Shown one piece after another: positions 10,006-22,152 of a DNA stretch of 64,000 nucleotides. The position numbers and the translations under genes were made by a program. The stretch is from Methylomonas rapida (GTDB taxonomy: Bacteria > Pseudomonadota > Gammaproteobacteria > Methylococcales > Methylomonadaceae): assembly GCF_024360925.2 (NCBI RefSeq), contig NZ_CP113517.1, positions 3,824,001 to 3,888,000 of the forward strand, written 5' to 3'. Below the pieces are notes generated by a model that had not been told where the DNA came from, searched no databases, and worked only from the letters and a program-made list of their open reading frames with translations. Position 1 is the first letter of the stretch, and each line of letters opens with the position of its first letter.

Positions 10006-10995
10006 TCATATCCGGCGTGAACGTTTCGGTGCGGCATGGTATTGGTCGATTTTCAGCATGGCTTCTTCAAAGGATTGCACCATGTTGTCAAATGCGGAAA
10101 CCGGCACTACCTCGCCATCCGCCGACTCGCTCGCGCCCTGATGGGTATTTTCCATTGGGTCATTCGTTTCGGCAACCCGTTCATTGGCATCGGCTTGATC
10201 TACGTTGAGATCGGCCGATGCCTCGACGACCTCATCGATCTCCAAAGCATAATGGCTGCTATCGTGTTTACCATCGTTGATCAGATGGCGCCGGTATTGC
10301 AAAAAGGACTCGCGCGTAAACACGTACGGGTCCAATGCGGCTTCGTTGATGAAGTTCAATGCTCCTTCGGCATTTGCGCGATCGCTGATCCCCTCGAGAA
10401 TCTCGGTACCGGGAACATAGGTGCCAGGGTTTGCGGCTTTATCGACGATCAAACCGCCGCCATCACGAAGCGTTGTAGGCCCCATGATGGGCAGAACCAA
10501 ATAAGCGCCCTCCTCGACCCCCCAAACCGCCAGGGTTTGTCCAAAATCCTCGATGTTATGATGTAAGCCAAATTCACTAGCAACATCGATCAATCCGCCC
10601 ATGCCAATAGTCGTATTGGTTAGGAAGCGGCCGGCATCCGCGGCACTTTGCTGGAACTTGCCCTGCAGAACGTCGTTCAACACCACGTTGATACCTTTCA
10701 GGTTGCTGAAAAAATTGCTCACCCCGGTTTCCATGAAATCGGGCGTAATAAACTTGTAACCATCCGCGACCGGTTTGAATAAATATTTATCCAAACCCAT
10801 GTTGAACGCATACACGGAACGGTTAAAGTCCTCAAAAGGATCAACCTGGCTGACATCCGTCGACAGAGTGTCCACGGCCGAGGCTTCCGCGCGTTTCTCG
10901 GTACTCGCGCATCCCGTAAACACCAATGCGCTTGCGACAACAAATGCTTGAACGACATATGCCCGGTTCGCATTTGGATAGGATCGAATAGCCAT
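10006..10995 (-). CDS. mlaA: MlaA-family outer-membrane lipoprotein
   Basis: Predicted outer-membrane component of the Mla system that removes misplaced phospholipids. The signal ends with VFTGC (Cys29). The family core runs from DPFEDFNRSVYAFN (about 53) through the segments FFSNLKGINVVLND, DAGRFLTNTTIGMGG and LPIMGPTTLRDG. Compared with MlaA of enterics (about 250 residues), the 329-residue protein has an extended acidic, low-complexity C-terminus from about residue 255 onward. No other mla genes are adjacent. Confidence 0.92.
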   Translation of the reverse strand: MAIRSYPNANRAYVVQAFVVASALVFTGCASTEKRAEASAVDTLSTDVSQVDPFEDFNRSVYAFNMGLDKYLFKPVADGYKFITPDFMETGVSNFFSNLKGINVVLNDVLQGKFQQSAADAGRFLTNTTIGMGGLIDVASEFGLHHNIEDFGQTLAVWGVEEGAYLVLPIMGPTTLRDGGGLIVDKAANPGTYVPGTEILEGISDRANAEGALNFINEAALDPYVFTRESFLQYRRHLINDGKHDSSHYALEIDEVVEASADLNVDQADANERVAETNDPMENTHQGASESADGEVVPVSAFDNMVQSFEEAMLKIDQYHAAPKRSRRI

Positions 10996-11247
10996 CGTAG
11001 CCCCCTCGTTTGACTTTGTGGATTTGAGCGACTATCAAGGATAAACCATGATAATCCAAGTAGTATTGAATCGATACAGTTAATATACCACTTTAGTCGG
11101 CTGTGTCGTACAAATTCTGTAATTCTGCTGCTTTCAACACAAATCACCGAGAACAAGCGCCGGTTGCCATCGCGCATCATCACGCAAATCCGACATCTCA
11201 CTGGCAAAGCACGACCAGCCACGGAAAGGCTGAGGAAGATATTGTTG

Positions 11248-11404
11248 AACCTAGAAAAATCATTTGGTCCAAAAATCACGAAAAGTTTCAAACAGTCATC
11301 ACACCTAAGAGCAGCACCGGACAGGTGAATCGATAAGATTCCTAACGCAATGATTTATTTCGTGTATTTCGTGATTTTCGTGGACTTACTGTCGTTTTTA
11401 GGCT
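11248..11404 (+). repeat. MITE-like dispersed inverted-repeat element, copy 1
   Basis: Starts with AACCTAGAAAAATCATTTG and ends near TTTTTAGG. The right inner arm TTTCGTGATTTTCGTGGAC is intact; the left arm lacks the CG after GTCCA. It sits between the mlaA start and the trmL stop. It is shorter than copies 2 and 3, and no coding sequence lies inside. Confidence 0.85.
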
Positions 11405-11430
11405 GAAGGGAAAGAAAAAATCAGTGCGTA

Positions 11431-11895
11431 CTATTTAGCCCCTGGAAAACCCAATTGCTTCCAGGCTTCATATAGCACGACGGCTACGGTATTGGACAAA
11501 TTGAGACTGCGGCTTTCTTGGCGCATCGGCAAATACAACTTCAAGCCGGCTGGATACCCCTGTAAAAACTCCGCGGGCAGGCCGCGCGATTCCGGACCGA
11601 ACAACAAGGCGTCGCCGATTTGAAATTTTATCGCGTCATAGCCAACCGAGCCTTTGGTGGTCAGTGCAAACAAACGCTTGGGCCTACCTCGTTCGATATA
11701 GTCGCCTAACGAAGCATACTGCCTGACGCTGACCCATTCATGATAATCCAGCCCGGCCCGGCGCAGACGTTTGTCGTCCAGTTCGAAGCCGAGCGGCTGT
11801 ATCAAGTGCAGATGCGCGCCGGTATTCGCACACAAGCGTATGATATTGCCGGTGTTCGCGGGGATTTCCGGCTCGAACAGGACAATGTCCAGCAT
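11431..11895 (-). CDS. trmL: tRNA (cytidine/uridine-34-2'-O)-methyltransferase
   Basis: SPOUT methyltransferase that 2'-O-methylates the wobble nucleotide of tRNA-Leu isoacceptors. The 154 residues equal the usual length. Characteristic segments are [15 protein letters not shown] at the N-terminus, [11 protein letters not shown] in the knotted SAM site and [18 protein letters not shown] near the C-terminus. It starts three bases after the glgP stop, so both are probably cotranscribed. Confidence 0.95.
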   Translation of the reverse strand: MLDIVLFEPEIPANTGNIIRLCANTGAHLHLIQPLGFELDDKRLRRAGLDYHEWVSVRQYASLGDYIERGRPKRLFALTTKGSVGYDAIKFQIGDALLFGPESRGLPAEFLQGYPAGLKLYLPMRQESRSLNLSNTVAVVLYEAWKQLGFPGAK

Positions 11896-11898
11896 GCT

Positions 11899-14403
11899 TT
11901 ATTCGTCGCCCACATCGACTGGCGAAAGCTTCCAGATGTCACGGTTGTAATCGGCAATGGTGCGATCGGTAGAAAATTTACCGCTGGCCGCCGTGTTATA
12001 GATGCTCATTTTGGTCCAATATTCCTGGTCGCGCCAAGCTTCATCGACCCGTCTTTGCGCATCGAGATAGCTGCGAAAATCGGCAATCGTCATCCATGGA
12101 TCGTTAGGGCTTTTAATGGATGCCATAATATCGTCGAAAATCCCCGGCTCGAACTGGTTGAAATGACCACATTCCAACAAGCGCATCACCCCTTGCAGAT
12201 CGGGATCCTGATCGATGTAGGTTTGCGGATTGTAATGCGGCCTCAAGGCTTCGACTTCCGCCTCGGTCAAGCCGAACAGGAAGAAGTTCTCCTCGCCGAC
12301 TTCCTCACGAATCTCGATATTGGCGCCATCCAGGGTACCGATGGTCAACGAGCCGTTCATCATGAATTTCATGTTGCCGGTGCCTGACGCCTCCTTGCCG
12401 GCGGTGGATATTTGCTCGGACAAATCGGCGCCGGGACAGATTTTCTCCATCGCCGATACCCGATAGTTGGGCAAGAATACCAACTTGAGTTTTTCCCCCA
12501 CTTCGGGATCGTTATTGATTACGCTGGCGACATTGTTGATCAATTTGATGATTTTCTTGGCCATCACGTAACCGGGCGCGGCCTTGCCACCGATCAACAC
12601 ACAACGGTCCACCCAGTTGGCGGTATCGCCGCGTTTGATGCGATCGTACAGATGAATGACGTGCAAAACGTTCAAAATCTGCCGCTTGTATTCGTGTATG
12701 CGTTTGACCTGCACGTCGAACAAGGCATTGACGTTGATGTCGATATCCAGCTCGGCTTTCTTGAAATCGACCAACCGCTGCTTGCTCTGTTGATTCAAAT
12801 CCCGCCATTTCTTGCGGAAAGCCGCATCGTCGGCATAAGGCCTGAGCTTGGCCAGTTGCGACAAATCGGTAATCCAGCCGTCGCCGATGGTTTCGGTAAT
12901 GAACTCGGCCAGTTCCGGATTGCACCCCGCCAGCCAGCGTCTGGGCGTAACACCGTTGGTTTTGTTGTTGAATTTGTGAGGCCACAATTCGTAAAAGTCC
13001 TTGAACAGGCCTTCTTTCAATAGCTTGGAATGCAACTCGGCCACGCCGTTGACCGAAAAGCTGCCGACGATTGCCAGATACGCCATGCGTACTTGTTTTT
13101 CCGACCCTTCCTCGATCAACGACATGCGCGCCAAACGCTCGCCGTCGCCCGGCCAACGCGCCGACACCTCCGCCAGGAAATGCGCGTTGATTTCAAAGAT
13201 GATTTCCATCAAGCGCGGCAGCAAAGTTTGCATCAGGTTGACCGACCATTTTTCCAGCGCTTCCGGCAACAGCGTGTGATTGGTATAAGCCATGGTCTGC
13301 CGGGTAATGTTCCAGGCTTCGTTCCAGGACAAACCATGAATATCCATCAACAAACGCATCAACTCCGCCACGGCGATGCAGGGATGCGTGTCGTTCAATT
13401 GAAAACAATTTTGCTCGGCAAATTTGCTGAAATTACGGCTATGACGGCCTATCCAGTTGGCGATCACGTCCTGCAAACTGGCGGATGCCAGCAAATATTG
13501 CTGCTGCAGACGCAAGGCCTTGCCGTTTTCGTTGGCATCGTTGGGATACAACACCATCGTAATGTTTTCTGCTGTGTTTTTCTGCGCCACCGCTTCGGCA
13601 TAATCGCCGGCATTGAATTCCTGCAGATTGAATTCCTCGGTAGCCATCGCTTTCCACAGGCGCAAGGTATTGACCGTGCCATTTTTGTAACCCGGCACCG
13701 GGGTATCATAAGGCATCGCCAGCACATCACGGGTTTCTATCCAACTGGTACGTTTACGGCCGTATTCGTCGATATGGGTTTGGGTACGGCCGCCGAATTT
13801 GACGCGGGTCATGTACTCCGGCCGTTCGATCTCCCAGACGTTGCCATTGCGCAGCCAGTGATCGGGCTTCTCGATTTGCTCGCCGTTGACGATCTCCTGG
13901 GTAAACATGCCATATTCGTAGCGCAAGCCGTAACCCATCACCGGCAATTTCAGGGTGGCGCAGCTATCGATGAAACAGGCCGCCAAGCGCCCCAAGCCGC
14001 CGTTGCCCAAGCCGGCATCAGGCTCGCTTTCCATCAGCTCTTCCGCCTCCAGGCCCATGTCGTACAAGGCTTGCTGCACTTCGCCGTCAATGCCCAGATT
14101 CAACATGGCATTACTCAAAGACCGGCCCATCAAGAATTCCATCGACAGGTAATAGGCTTTCTTGCAGTCGGTATCGCGATAGACGTTATAAGTTTTTTTC
14201 CAGCGTTCAACCAAGCGATCGCTAATCGTTAGCGACAGCGCTTCGTAGGCATAGTGCGGAGATCGACAATTCTCGTCACGCCCCAAACGGTGGCTGTAGT
14301 AGTGCTTGAAATCGGCGGTGATATGCTCCCTTTCCATCCCCAGTTTAGGCAGCTTGGTGATGTCCGCTTTGGGGTTACTCATACGAAAGACTTTGGATGG
14401 CAT
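11899..14403 (-). CDS. glgP: Glycogen/starch phosphorylase
   Basis: Releases glucose-1-phosphate from glycogen with a PLP cofactor. The ATG at 14403 (834 residues) is chosen because AGAAGGG precedes it by a normal spacing; an in-frame extension to 14487 adds 28 unlikely residues. The family segments GLGNGGLGRLAACF, QLNDTHPCIAVAELMR and the PLP region GTGNMKFMMNGSLTIGT are all present. Length is as in GlgP. It is followed at three bases by trmL. Other glycogen genes are not in the window. Confidence 0.96.
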   Translation of the reverse strand: MPSKVFRMSNPKADITKLPKLGMEREHITADFKHYYSHRLGRDENCRSPHYAYEALSLTISDRLVERWKKTYNVYRDTDCKKAYYLSMEFLMGRSLSNAMLNLGIDGEVQQALYDMGLEAEELMESEPDAGLGNGGLGRLAACFIDSCATLKLPVMGYGLRYEYGMFTQEIVNGEQIEKPDHWLRNGNVWEIERPEYMTRVKFGGRTQTHIDEYGRKRTSWIETRDVLAMPYDTPVPGYKNGTVNTLRLWKAMATEEFNLQEFNAGDYAEAVAQKNTAENITMVLYPNDANENGKALRLQQQYLLASASLQDVIANWIGRHSRNFSKFAEQNCFQLNDTHPCIAVAELMRLLMDIHGLSWNEAWNITRQTMAYTNHTLLPEALEKWSVNLMQTLLPRLMEIIFEINAHFLAEVSARWPGDGERLARMSLIEEGSEKQVRMAYLAIVGSFSVNGVAELHSKLLKEGLFKDFYELWPHKFNNKTNGVTPRRWLAGCNPELAEFITETIGDGWITDLSQLAKLRPYADDAAFRKKWRDLNQQSKQRLVDFKKAELDIDINVNALFDVQVKRIHEYKRQILNVLHVIHLYDRIKRGDTANWVDRCVLIGGKAAPGYVMAKKIIKLINNVASVINNDPEVGEKLKLVFLPNYRVSAMEKICPGADLSEQISTAGKEASGTGNMKFMMNGSLTIGTLDGANIEIREEVGEENFFLFGLTEAEVEALRPHYNPQTYIDQDPDLQGVMRLLECGHFNQFEPGIFDDIMASIKSPNDPWMTIADFRSYLDAQRRVDEAWRDQEYWTKMSIYNTAASGKFSTDRTIADYNRDIWKLSPVDVGDE

Positions 14404-14460
14404 CGTTTTACCCTTCTGGAAGTGAATAATGGAATTTTGAAAACCGCCGACAAGTAAACC

Positions 14461-14487
14461 ATGCGCCAGCCCACATGGCCGGCGCAT
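14461..14487 (-). terminator. Possible secA terminator hairpin
   Basis: Stem ATGCGCC/GGCGCAT between the secA stop and the glgP start. There is no T run, so it may be a weak or factor-dependent terminator. Confidence 0.35.
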
Positions 14488-14511
14488 GAAGGCAAGGCCA
14501 AGATCAGCGAC

Positions 14512-17253
<2,742 letters not shown>

Positions 17254-17364
17254 GATACTTCCAGTGTGTGAGTGAATTCAAAGCCGTCGATTATAAACCC
17301 TATACACACTCTGTCACCACAAAACAAGCCATAAGAGCAGAAAAGCCAAGCCAACGTAAAGTAA

Positions 17365-17877
17365 TTACTGGCTTTCGATAATCTCCAGACAACGTTGCAA
17401 GGTAAAACGAACGATGAACAATGACATTGCACTCGGATACAACAAATAATGTTCCGGTGCGACCAAGCTCGCCAGCACCAAACAGGCAATCAGCCTGGTA
17501 TCGAAACGCGCCAGATTGTGTTGCAAATAAATCAGGGATTCCCGGGACGCGGGGTCGAAACGCGCGCTTTTGTTGATGATGGCTAGCGTCAGCCAACCCG
17601 ACAGCAATGCGTAATACAGCGGAAATAAATAAAACATCGGCGCGTCGCGACTGAATAAGGGCTGCCAGTTGCCATACCACGCCGACAGCGCGCCCACTGC
17701 AAAACCGTCATGCCAAACCGCACCGGACAATTTTTTCCACCAACCCAAAAACAGGAACAATACAGCTGCCGCGCTACCGGCCATCCAGACCCACTGATCG
17801 AGCAGAAAAGACAAATAGATGCTCTGGCTTTTCACCAAAAATGCCAGCAACAAACAACAGACAATGAAAATAGGCAT
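17365..17877 (-). CDS. Polytopic membrane protein, unknown
   Basis: 170 residues with about four hydrophobic segments (near 1-16, 28-46, 84-102 and 132-152) and a conserved-looking soluble stretch, SARFDPASRESLIYLQHNLARFD, broken into charged residues between helices. Not recognised. It starts 33 bases after the stop of the IS-disrupted SRPBCC gene on the same strand, so the two were probably one transcription unit; the insertions would now be expected to separate it from the original promoter. Confidence 0.65.
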   Translation of the reverse strand: MPIFIVCCLLLAFLVKSQSIYLSFLLDQWVWMAGSAAAVLFLFLGWWKKLSGAVWHDGFAVGALSAWYGNWQPLFSRDAPMFYLFPLYYALLSGWLTLAIINKSARFDPASRESLIYLQHNLARFDTRLIACLVLASLVAPEHYLLYPSAMSLFIVRFTLQRCLEIIESQ

Positions 17878-17910
17878 GAATGCTCGGTTCTACGAATGAA
17901 AACAATGGGT

Positions 17911-18214
17911 TTATGGGTCGACACCCCATCGCTGTTGCAAATACTCGCTACGGGTATCGAAGATACGCTGGAGTTTACCGCCTATCAGCAGCGCGTGCAT
18001 GTATTGTCCAAACCAAGCCCAAGGCATCGCATAAAACACGATGTCTTCCACCACAATACCGTCGTCGGCTTCGGTCAAGCACACTTCATGACTCCAAAAT
18101 CTGAACGGCCCCACGGCTTGCTGATAGACGAATCGATGCGGCTCATCGCAGTGACTCACTTCCGATAGCCAAGCCATCGGCATGCCGAAGACTACCTTCA
18201 TCCGATAACTAATC
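17911..18214 (-). pseudogene. SRPBCC (START-like) protein, 3' part, cut by IS1380 element
   Basis: Encodes the last 100 or so residues of a ligand-binding SRPBCC protein. Typical elements are GMPMAWLSEV, then CDEPHRFVYQQAVGPFRFWSHE, where the order W-EP-HRFV-GP-W-H is characteristic of the family, then DIVFYAMPWAWFG. The reading frame runs without a stop up to the insertion point at 18214. There it ends in TAATC, the target duplication shared with 19883-19887. See the two further fragments at 19883 and 21341. The remaining ATG at 18201 could start only a truncated 96-residue product. Confidence 0.85.
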
Positions 18215-19882
18215 CCTGAATCCGTGACTCCACATATTGCCAGACCTTTTATTCGTCATACTCTTCCAAAATTCGCTGAATTTAAAAGTGTGGTCCAGGC
18301 AATCGAGTTTAACGGCTAGAAATGCAGCGTATTATCTGGAATATTTTCCCTGCATGATTCAATTTGATGGACTTTAGGCGCAGGATTCCCAAGCCACTGT
18401 GAATTTGCGGCGTTGTGCTATCGATGGCAGAGCGATCAGTCGCTAGCCGGCGGCGAGTTTGGCGTAGGTGGATTCAAAAGCGATGAAACCGGGACAGCTC
18501 TGTGAAAAGCGCAGCTTCAGCCGGTGCCCGCTACGGATGAGTCGCGCGGCCAGATACATCAGTTCCTGGATCACGGTTTTGATACGCCGCCGCTTGGCAG
18601 GATGCCTGACCGGGCTTTGTTCGCCCAGCAAGCCGATCAGGCCTATCCAGCGCAGGATGTTGTAGCTATAGGCGCTGAGGCTCATGATCAGGTCGTTGGT
18701 GGCAAACTTGCCGGATGGCAGGCGCTCGATATCCAGATCGGTCTTGAATTCGCTGTGGAATTGTTCAGCGGTGGCATGGTCGCGATAGAGGGCAATAACC
18801 ATGGCATCGTCGTAATCGGCCACCGGCAGACTGGTCCACCAGCCTTCGATTTCGATATCCGGTAGCACGAGGGCTTGGCCTTGAGCCGTGATGGTGCGCT
18901 CGGTGATTTGCATGACCCTGCGACAGGTATAGGTTTTACCGTTGCGAGTGTGTTGCTCCATGACACTGAACAAGGCCACGCGTTTGCCTTCGCGCGGTGT
19001 GGTCCACTGGCCGTGTTGTTCGGCGTAGGCCAGCCAGGCGTCGGCATCTTGTTTACGCGGGTTCCATTTGATGATGAAATCGACCTGATCGGCTTCGTGT
19101 AAGTCGATGCGATTGTCGAGCGCGTCGTGACCGCCATCCAGCCGGACCAACAAAGGCAAAGTCGTCAAACGTTTCGCGGCGGCGAGTCCGCGCTCCAGCG
19201 CATAGCGGAATTCGTATTGGCAATGCTGCTTGCCTTCGCGCAGTTCATTACCAATACACCAGCCCTCTTTACCCAGATAGAGGGCAATCGGGGCGTAGCC
19301 GTCAAAACCTTTGTAGGTTCGGGAGACGCCTTCTTTGCAGGTTTTTTCGTTGTTCATGGGGTAAACATCGATATCCAACGCGACATGGCCTGTGGCTAAC
19401 GGCGTTACCGGCACCTGGGCGTGAGCCAGAAAATCGAGGTTGCTTTGATAAATGATCGGTAATAAGGCGTCAGCGTGTTCATCCAGCCGCTGTCTGAGGC
19501 GAGCGCTGGAGGGTACTTGATGAATGGCGAGCGCGGCTTTGAAATAGTCGTCGTCGCGATGGTTTTCGATGGCTTCGAAGTCGCTTTTGCCCAGGCTAAG
19601 GGTGCCTATATAGCTTTTGATAATATCGGCGTGAGCAATACCGTGCCGTAGCGGAATACCTTTTTCCAGCGCCTGATTGAGCTGGCCATATTGATTCAAA
19701 CATAAACCGACCAAGGCTAATCCAGAATGGCTGGTATAAAATTCAGTTTCAGATTGCTCCAGGATAAACCGCTTCATGAATCACTCGCCGGGTGAATGGA
19801 AGAATAGCGGTATTATCCCAGAATAAGCGTTTTAAATCATTGCGTTGCGGCCGTGGATGACCTTTTAAGTCACGGATTCAGG
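18215..19882 (-). mobile_element. Complete IS1380-family insertion sequence (1668 bp)
   Basis: Bounded by perfect 15-bp terminal inverted repeats, CCTGAATCCGTGACT at 18215-18229 and its complement at 19868-19882. It is flanked by a 5-bp direct repeat TAATC (18210-18214 and 19883-19887). One transposase gene fills the minus strand. Intact ends, target duplication and open reading frame mean recent insertion and probable activity. Confidence 0.93.
18443..19777 (-). CDS. IS1380-family transposase
   Basis: 444-residue DDE transposase. The first acidic residue is in the segment HVALDIDVYPMNNE, the second in VRLDGGHDALDN and the glutamate in the RDHATAEQFHSEFKTD region, where the Y...R...E spacing matches the IS4/IS1380 superfamily fold. 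The basic C-terminal region (RRRIKTVIQELMYLAARLIRSG) is also typical. Full length, without frameshift or internal stop. Confidence 0.92.
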   Translation of the reverse strand: MKRFILEQSETEFYTSHSGLALVGLCLNQYGQLNQALEKGIPLRHGIAHADIIKSYIGTLSLGKSDFEAIENHRDDDYFKAALAIHQVPSSARLRQRLDEHADALLPIIYQSNLDFLAHAQVPVTPLATGHVALDIDVYPMNNEKTCKEGVSRTYKGFDGYAPIALYLGKEGWCIGNELREGKQHCQYEFRYALERGLAAAKRLTTLPLLVRLDGGHDALDNRIDLHEADQVDFIIKWNPRKQDADAWLAYAEQHGQWTTPREGKRVALFSVMEQHTRNGKTYTCRRVMQITERTITAQGQALVLPDIEIEGWWTSLPVADYDDAMVIALYRDHATAEQFHSEFKTDLDIERLPSGKFATNDLIMSLSAYSYNILRWIGLIGLLGEQSPVRHPAKRRRIKTVIQELMYLAARLIRSGHRLKLRFSQSCPGFIAFESTYAKLAAG

Positions 19883-19945
19883 TAATCATTAGCCCGGCAT
19901 AAATTTTTTCCGGCACCCTTGAGGTGATTTCGACATTGAAAAAAT
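19883..19945 (-). pseudogene. SRPBCC protein, middle part between the two insertions
   Basis: Short fragment between the IS1380 and ISL3 elements. On the minus strand it reads on in the frame of the 3' part: FNVEITSRVPEKIYAGLMI, in which the PEKIYAG segment is as expected just before the IxYRxK strand of SRPBCC proteins. Both its ends are IS target duplications (GAAAAAAT at 19938-19945 and TAATC at 19883-19887). Confidence 0.85.
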
Positions 19946-21340
19946 GGCTCTTCCGTATTTCGCGGAGTAGCCCCGACATATAGGGTTATGCATAACCGAA
20001 CAACCGTCTCCCTTCGATATCAAGCCAGATATGCTGAAACAGGCGGACGGTATTGTAAATGCCAAAGCAGCGTCGTTTGATGCTTTTGATTTTGTTGTTA
20101 AGCCCTTCAACAAAGCCACTGGTTTCCCGGCGAATGAAATAGTTGGTGATTTCATTTCGCCAGTTTTGATAGGTTTTGACAAACGCATCAAAGCCCTTCA
20201 ACTTCAAGACTTTGATATGCTCCATCCAGCGATCCAAGGCTTTTTCGGCCTCAGCCTTATTGAGTCGGCGCTCAAAAATACCCGTCAAAAGCTCCCGTTG
20301 GATATAGACTTCTCGCAAAATGGGGGCTTGCTGGAATAGAAAAAGCAAAACGGTTTGCTGATCGGCAGAGAGTTCCATCCAGCGCTTCCGAAAAGCCCAC
20401 ATCGCGCCTTTCAGCTTGGCATAATCCTCGGCAGACAGGGTATTCTTGAGTTTTTTCATTTCCGCCTTGCGGACCTGGTCGGCGCCGTCTCGATAATGCT
20501 TGGCGACATGGAAGCGATCAACCACCACCTCGACGCCGGGCAATGTCTCATAGACGGCGTTGCGATACCCTTCATACATGTCCACGCAGACGCGTTGTAA
20601 CGCGTGTTGCTGTGCCTCGGGAATATTCTGCAAAAAGGCTTTAACCGTTTCTTTTTTGCGGTCGGGCAGCACCGCCAGAATCCGCTTATGGTCCTCGGTA
20701 TCGATAGCCGACACGATGACCACAAAATCTTGATGCCCTTTTTTCAAAGCGATTTCATCCAGTCCCAGCAAGCGAATGCCTTGGATGGCAGACCAATCAA
20801 CTTGTTGGGCCACGTGCCGATTGATAATCCCTTCCGCCGCTTCGGCGCTGATGCCGTGCTTCACGTCCATGTCGGTCACGCTGCTGTTGATCAATTCACG
20901 CAATATCCACTGCTCATACGCTTTGGTATGGGGGCTTTTCCAGTTATACCAGCCACATTGTTGCGTGGTCGTCGGACCTTTGGGGCAGTCAGGGCATCGA
21001 TAGCGCTTGGGGGTTAGCTTGATCCAAACCGGCCGATCGAAAATCGACAAATGACGCAAGGTGATTTCTCTGCCATAGCCATAAAACTTATCGATCCTCT
21101 GGCCGCATTGATGGCAGGTTGCACTGGTTAACGTACTACTGACCGTGATGATGAACTCGCCTTTGGCGGTGGTTTCAACTTTTTCGATACAAACATCAGG
21201 TATATCCAGCGGTATTTGAAGTAGCGACTGTGTCATCACGATACTCCAGCGTTAAATTGTCGACCTTAGCAAAACTCACTGTGGCAGGCAAAGACTATAG
21301 CACTACATGTAGTGGTTTCTCCGCAAAATACGGAAGAGCC
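19946..21340 (-). mobile_element. Complete ISL3-family insertion sequence (1395 bp)
   Basis: The ends are GGCTCTTCCGTATTT at 19946-19960 and the complement at 21326-21340; with one mismatch the match extends to about 22 bp. It is flanked by a perfect 8-bp direct repeat GAAAAAAT (19938-19945 and 21341-21348), the size expected for ISL3. One intact transposase gene is carried on the minus strand. Confidence 0.94.
19986..21239 (-). CDS. ISL3-family transposase
   Basis: 417 residues. An N-terminal zinc ribbon (CHQCG at about 42-46, CPDC at about 82-85) is followed by a helix-turn-helix region and the DDE catalytic domain. D is in LGLDEIALKKGH, D in VCVDMYEGYRNA and E in SGFVEGLNNKIKSIKR, the standard ISL3 arrangement. 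The start is GTG at 21239 or the adjacent ATG at 21236. Intact. Confidence 0.95.
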   Translation of the reverse strand: MMTQSLLQIPLDIPDVCIEKVETTAKGEFIITVSSTLTSATCHQCGQRIDKFYGYGREITLRHLSIFDRPVWIKLTPKRYRCPDCPKGPTTTQQCGWYNWKSPHTKAYEQWILRELINSSVTDMDVKHGISAEAAEGIINRHVAQQVDWSAIQGIRLLGLDEIALKKGHQDFVVIVSAIDTEDHKRILAVLPDRKKETVKAFLQNIPEAQQHALQRVCVDMYEGYRNAVYETLPGVEVVVDRFHVAKHYRDGADQVRKAEMKKLKNTLSAEDYAKLKGAMWAFRKRWMELSADQQTVLLFLFQQAPILREVYIQRELLTGIFERRLNKAEAEKALDRWMEHIKVLKLKGFDAFVKTYQNWRNEITNYFIRRETSGFVEGLNNKIKSIKRRCFGIYNTVRLFQHIWLDIEGRRLFGYA

Positions 21341-21451
21341 GAAAAAATCCGGGGTAATCTCGTTCAAATAATAAGGCGACGAGAAGAAATCCCATGCCAT
21401 TTGTCGAGACAGTTTGAGTTTTTGCCGGCGATAGAGTTGATAAATTTTCAT
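21341..21451 (-). pseudogene. SRPBCC protein, 5' part, cut by ISL3 element
   Basis: Starts at an ATG (21451): MKIYQLYRRQKLKLSR, then MAWDFFSSPYYLNEITPDFF, the usual N-terminus of SRPBCC proteins (W-FFS-P-NL--ITP--). The frame is interrupted after the 8-bp target duplication at 21341-21348. If both insertions and one copy of each duplication are removed, the three parts join into one uninterrupted 155-codon frame (111+55+299 bases = 465). Function of the family: binding of a hydrophobic ligand; the specific role is unknown. Confidence 0.88.
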
Positions 21452-21600
21452 GACCAAAGAAAAAATCAAAAAACAGGTTTTGCATCAATTTACCGTAAAA
21501 AGAATCTTGTGAGCACTAAAATGCCTAACCGAAATAATCGACATATTATTTTCACGCCACTCCTCCAATAAAATAATTTTGCTAAATTTGAAATATTAAA

Positions 21601-21628
21601 TTGACAAACCCCGCAATCAGCCTAGAAT
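21601..21628 (+). promoter_or_regulatory. Sigma-70 promoter of the cold-shock gene, long leader
   Basis: TTGACA at 21601-21606 and TAGAAT at 21623-21628 are separated by 16 bases. Transcription from about 21635 would give a leader of about 150 bases before the ATG at 21785, the size seen for cspA-type mRNAs whose leader folds in response to temperature. Confidence 0.7.
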
Positions 21629-21784
21629 GGACTCCAGCTAGAAAAAAGATTTACCCTTGTTTACCGATTCGATGTTTCTATTGTAGTTCTTCGTCCTGTT
21701 TATCATTCAGTAATTCCCCTTTTACCAGCGCACTCCGCCTTACACCAAGGCTTTAATTTTTTACCTTATTTACAGGACTCAATT

Positions 21785-22000
21785 ATGTCAACAATGACTA
21801 CCGGCATCGTCAAATGGTTTAACGCAGACAAAGGCTTCGGCTTTATCGAGCAAAAACAAGGCCCAGATGTTTTCGTACATTTCAAAAACATCCTGAACCC
21901 CAACAACAACTTCAGAACCCTGGACGAAGGCCAGCATGTTCAATTCAAATTGGGCCGTGGCCCCAAAGGTCCGCAAGCCGAAGAAGTGAGCATCATCTAA
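21785..22000 (+). CDS. Cold-shock protein, CspA family
   Basis: 71-residue single cold-shock domain that binds single-stranded RNA/DNA as an RNA chaperone. RNP1 is seen as KGFGFIEQ (about 17-24) and RNP2 as VFVHFKN (about 30-36). The tail GPKGPQAEEVSII is typical. It has its own promoter and long leader. Paralogue identity (cspA, cspD, cspE) cannot be decided. Confidence 0.95.
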   Translation: MSTMTTGIVKWFNADKGFGFIEQKQGPDVFVHFKNILNPNNNFRTLDEGQHVQFKLGRGPKGPQAEEVSII

Positions 22001-22152
22001 TTCGTTAGAGCTGGCAGCGCTTCCTCGGCGCAGCCAGCTCGCTTCGGCGAAGGCAGACACCGCCACGCATCCACCTCGAATCCTCGCTAAAATCCATTCC
22101 GCACGGCAAATCGGCATCACGCTAGATACAACCGATATCCAATCGCCAAAAG

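Noticed and set aside
11103..11336. 77-codon frame upstream of trmL region
   Set aside because: It runs into the MITE-like repeat; no ribosome site or recognisable sequence.
13030..14232. 400-codon open frame on the plus strand
   Set aside because: Antisense to glgP; no recognisable protein features.
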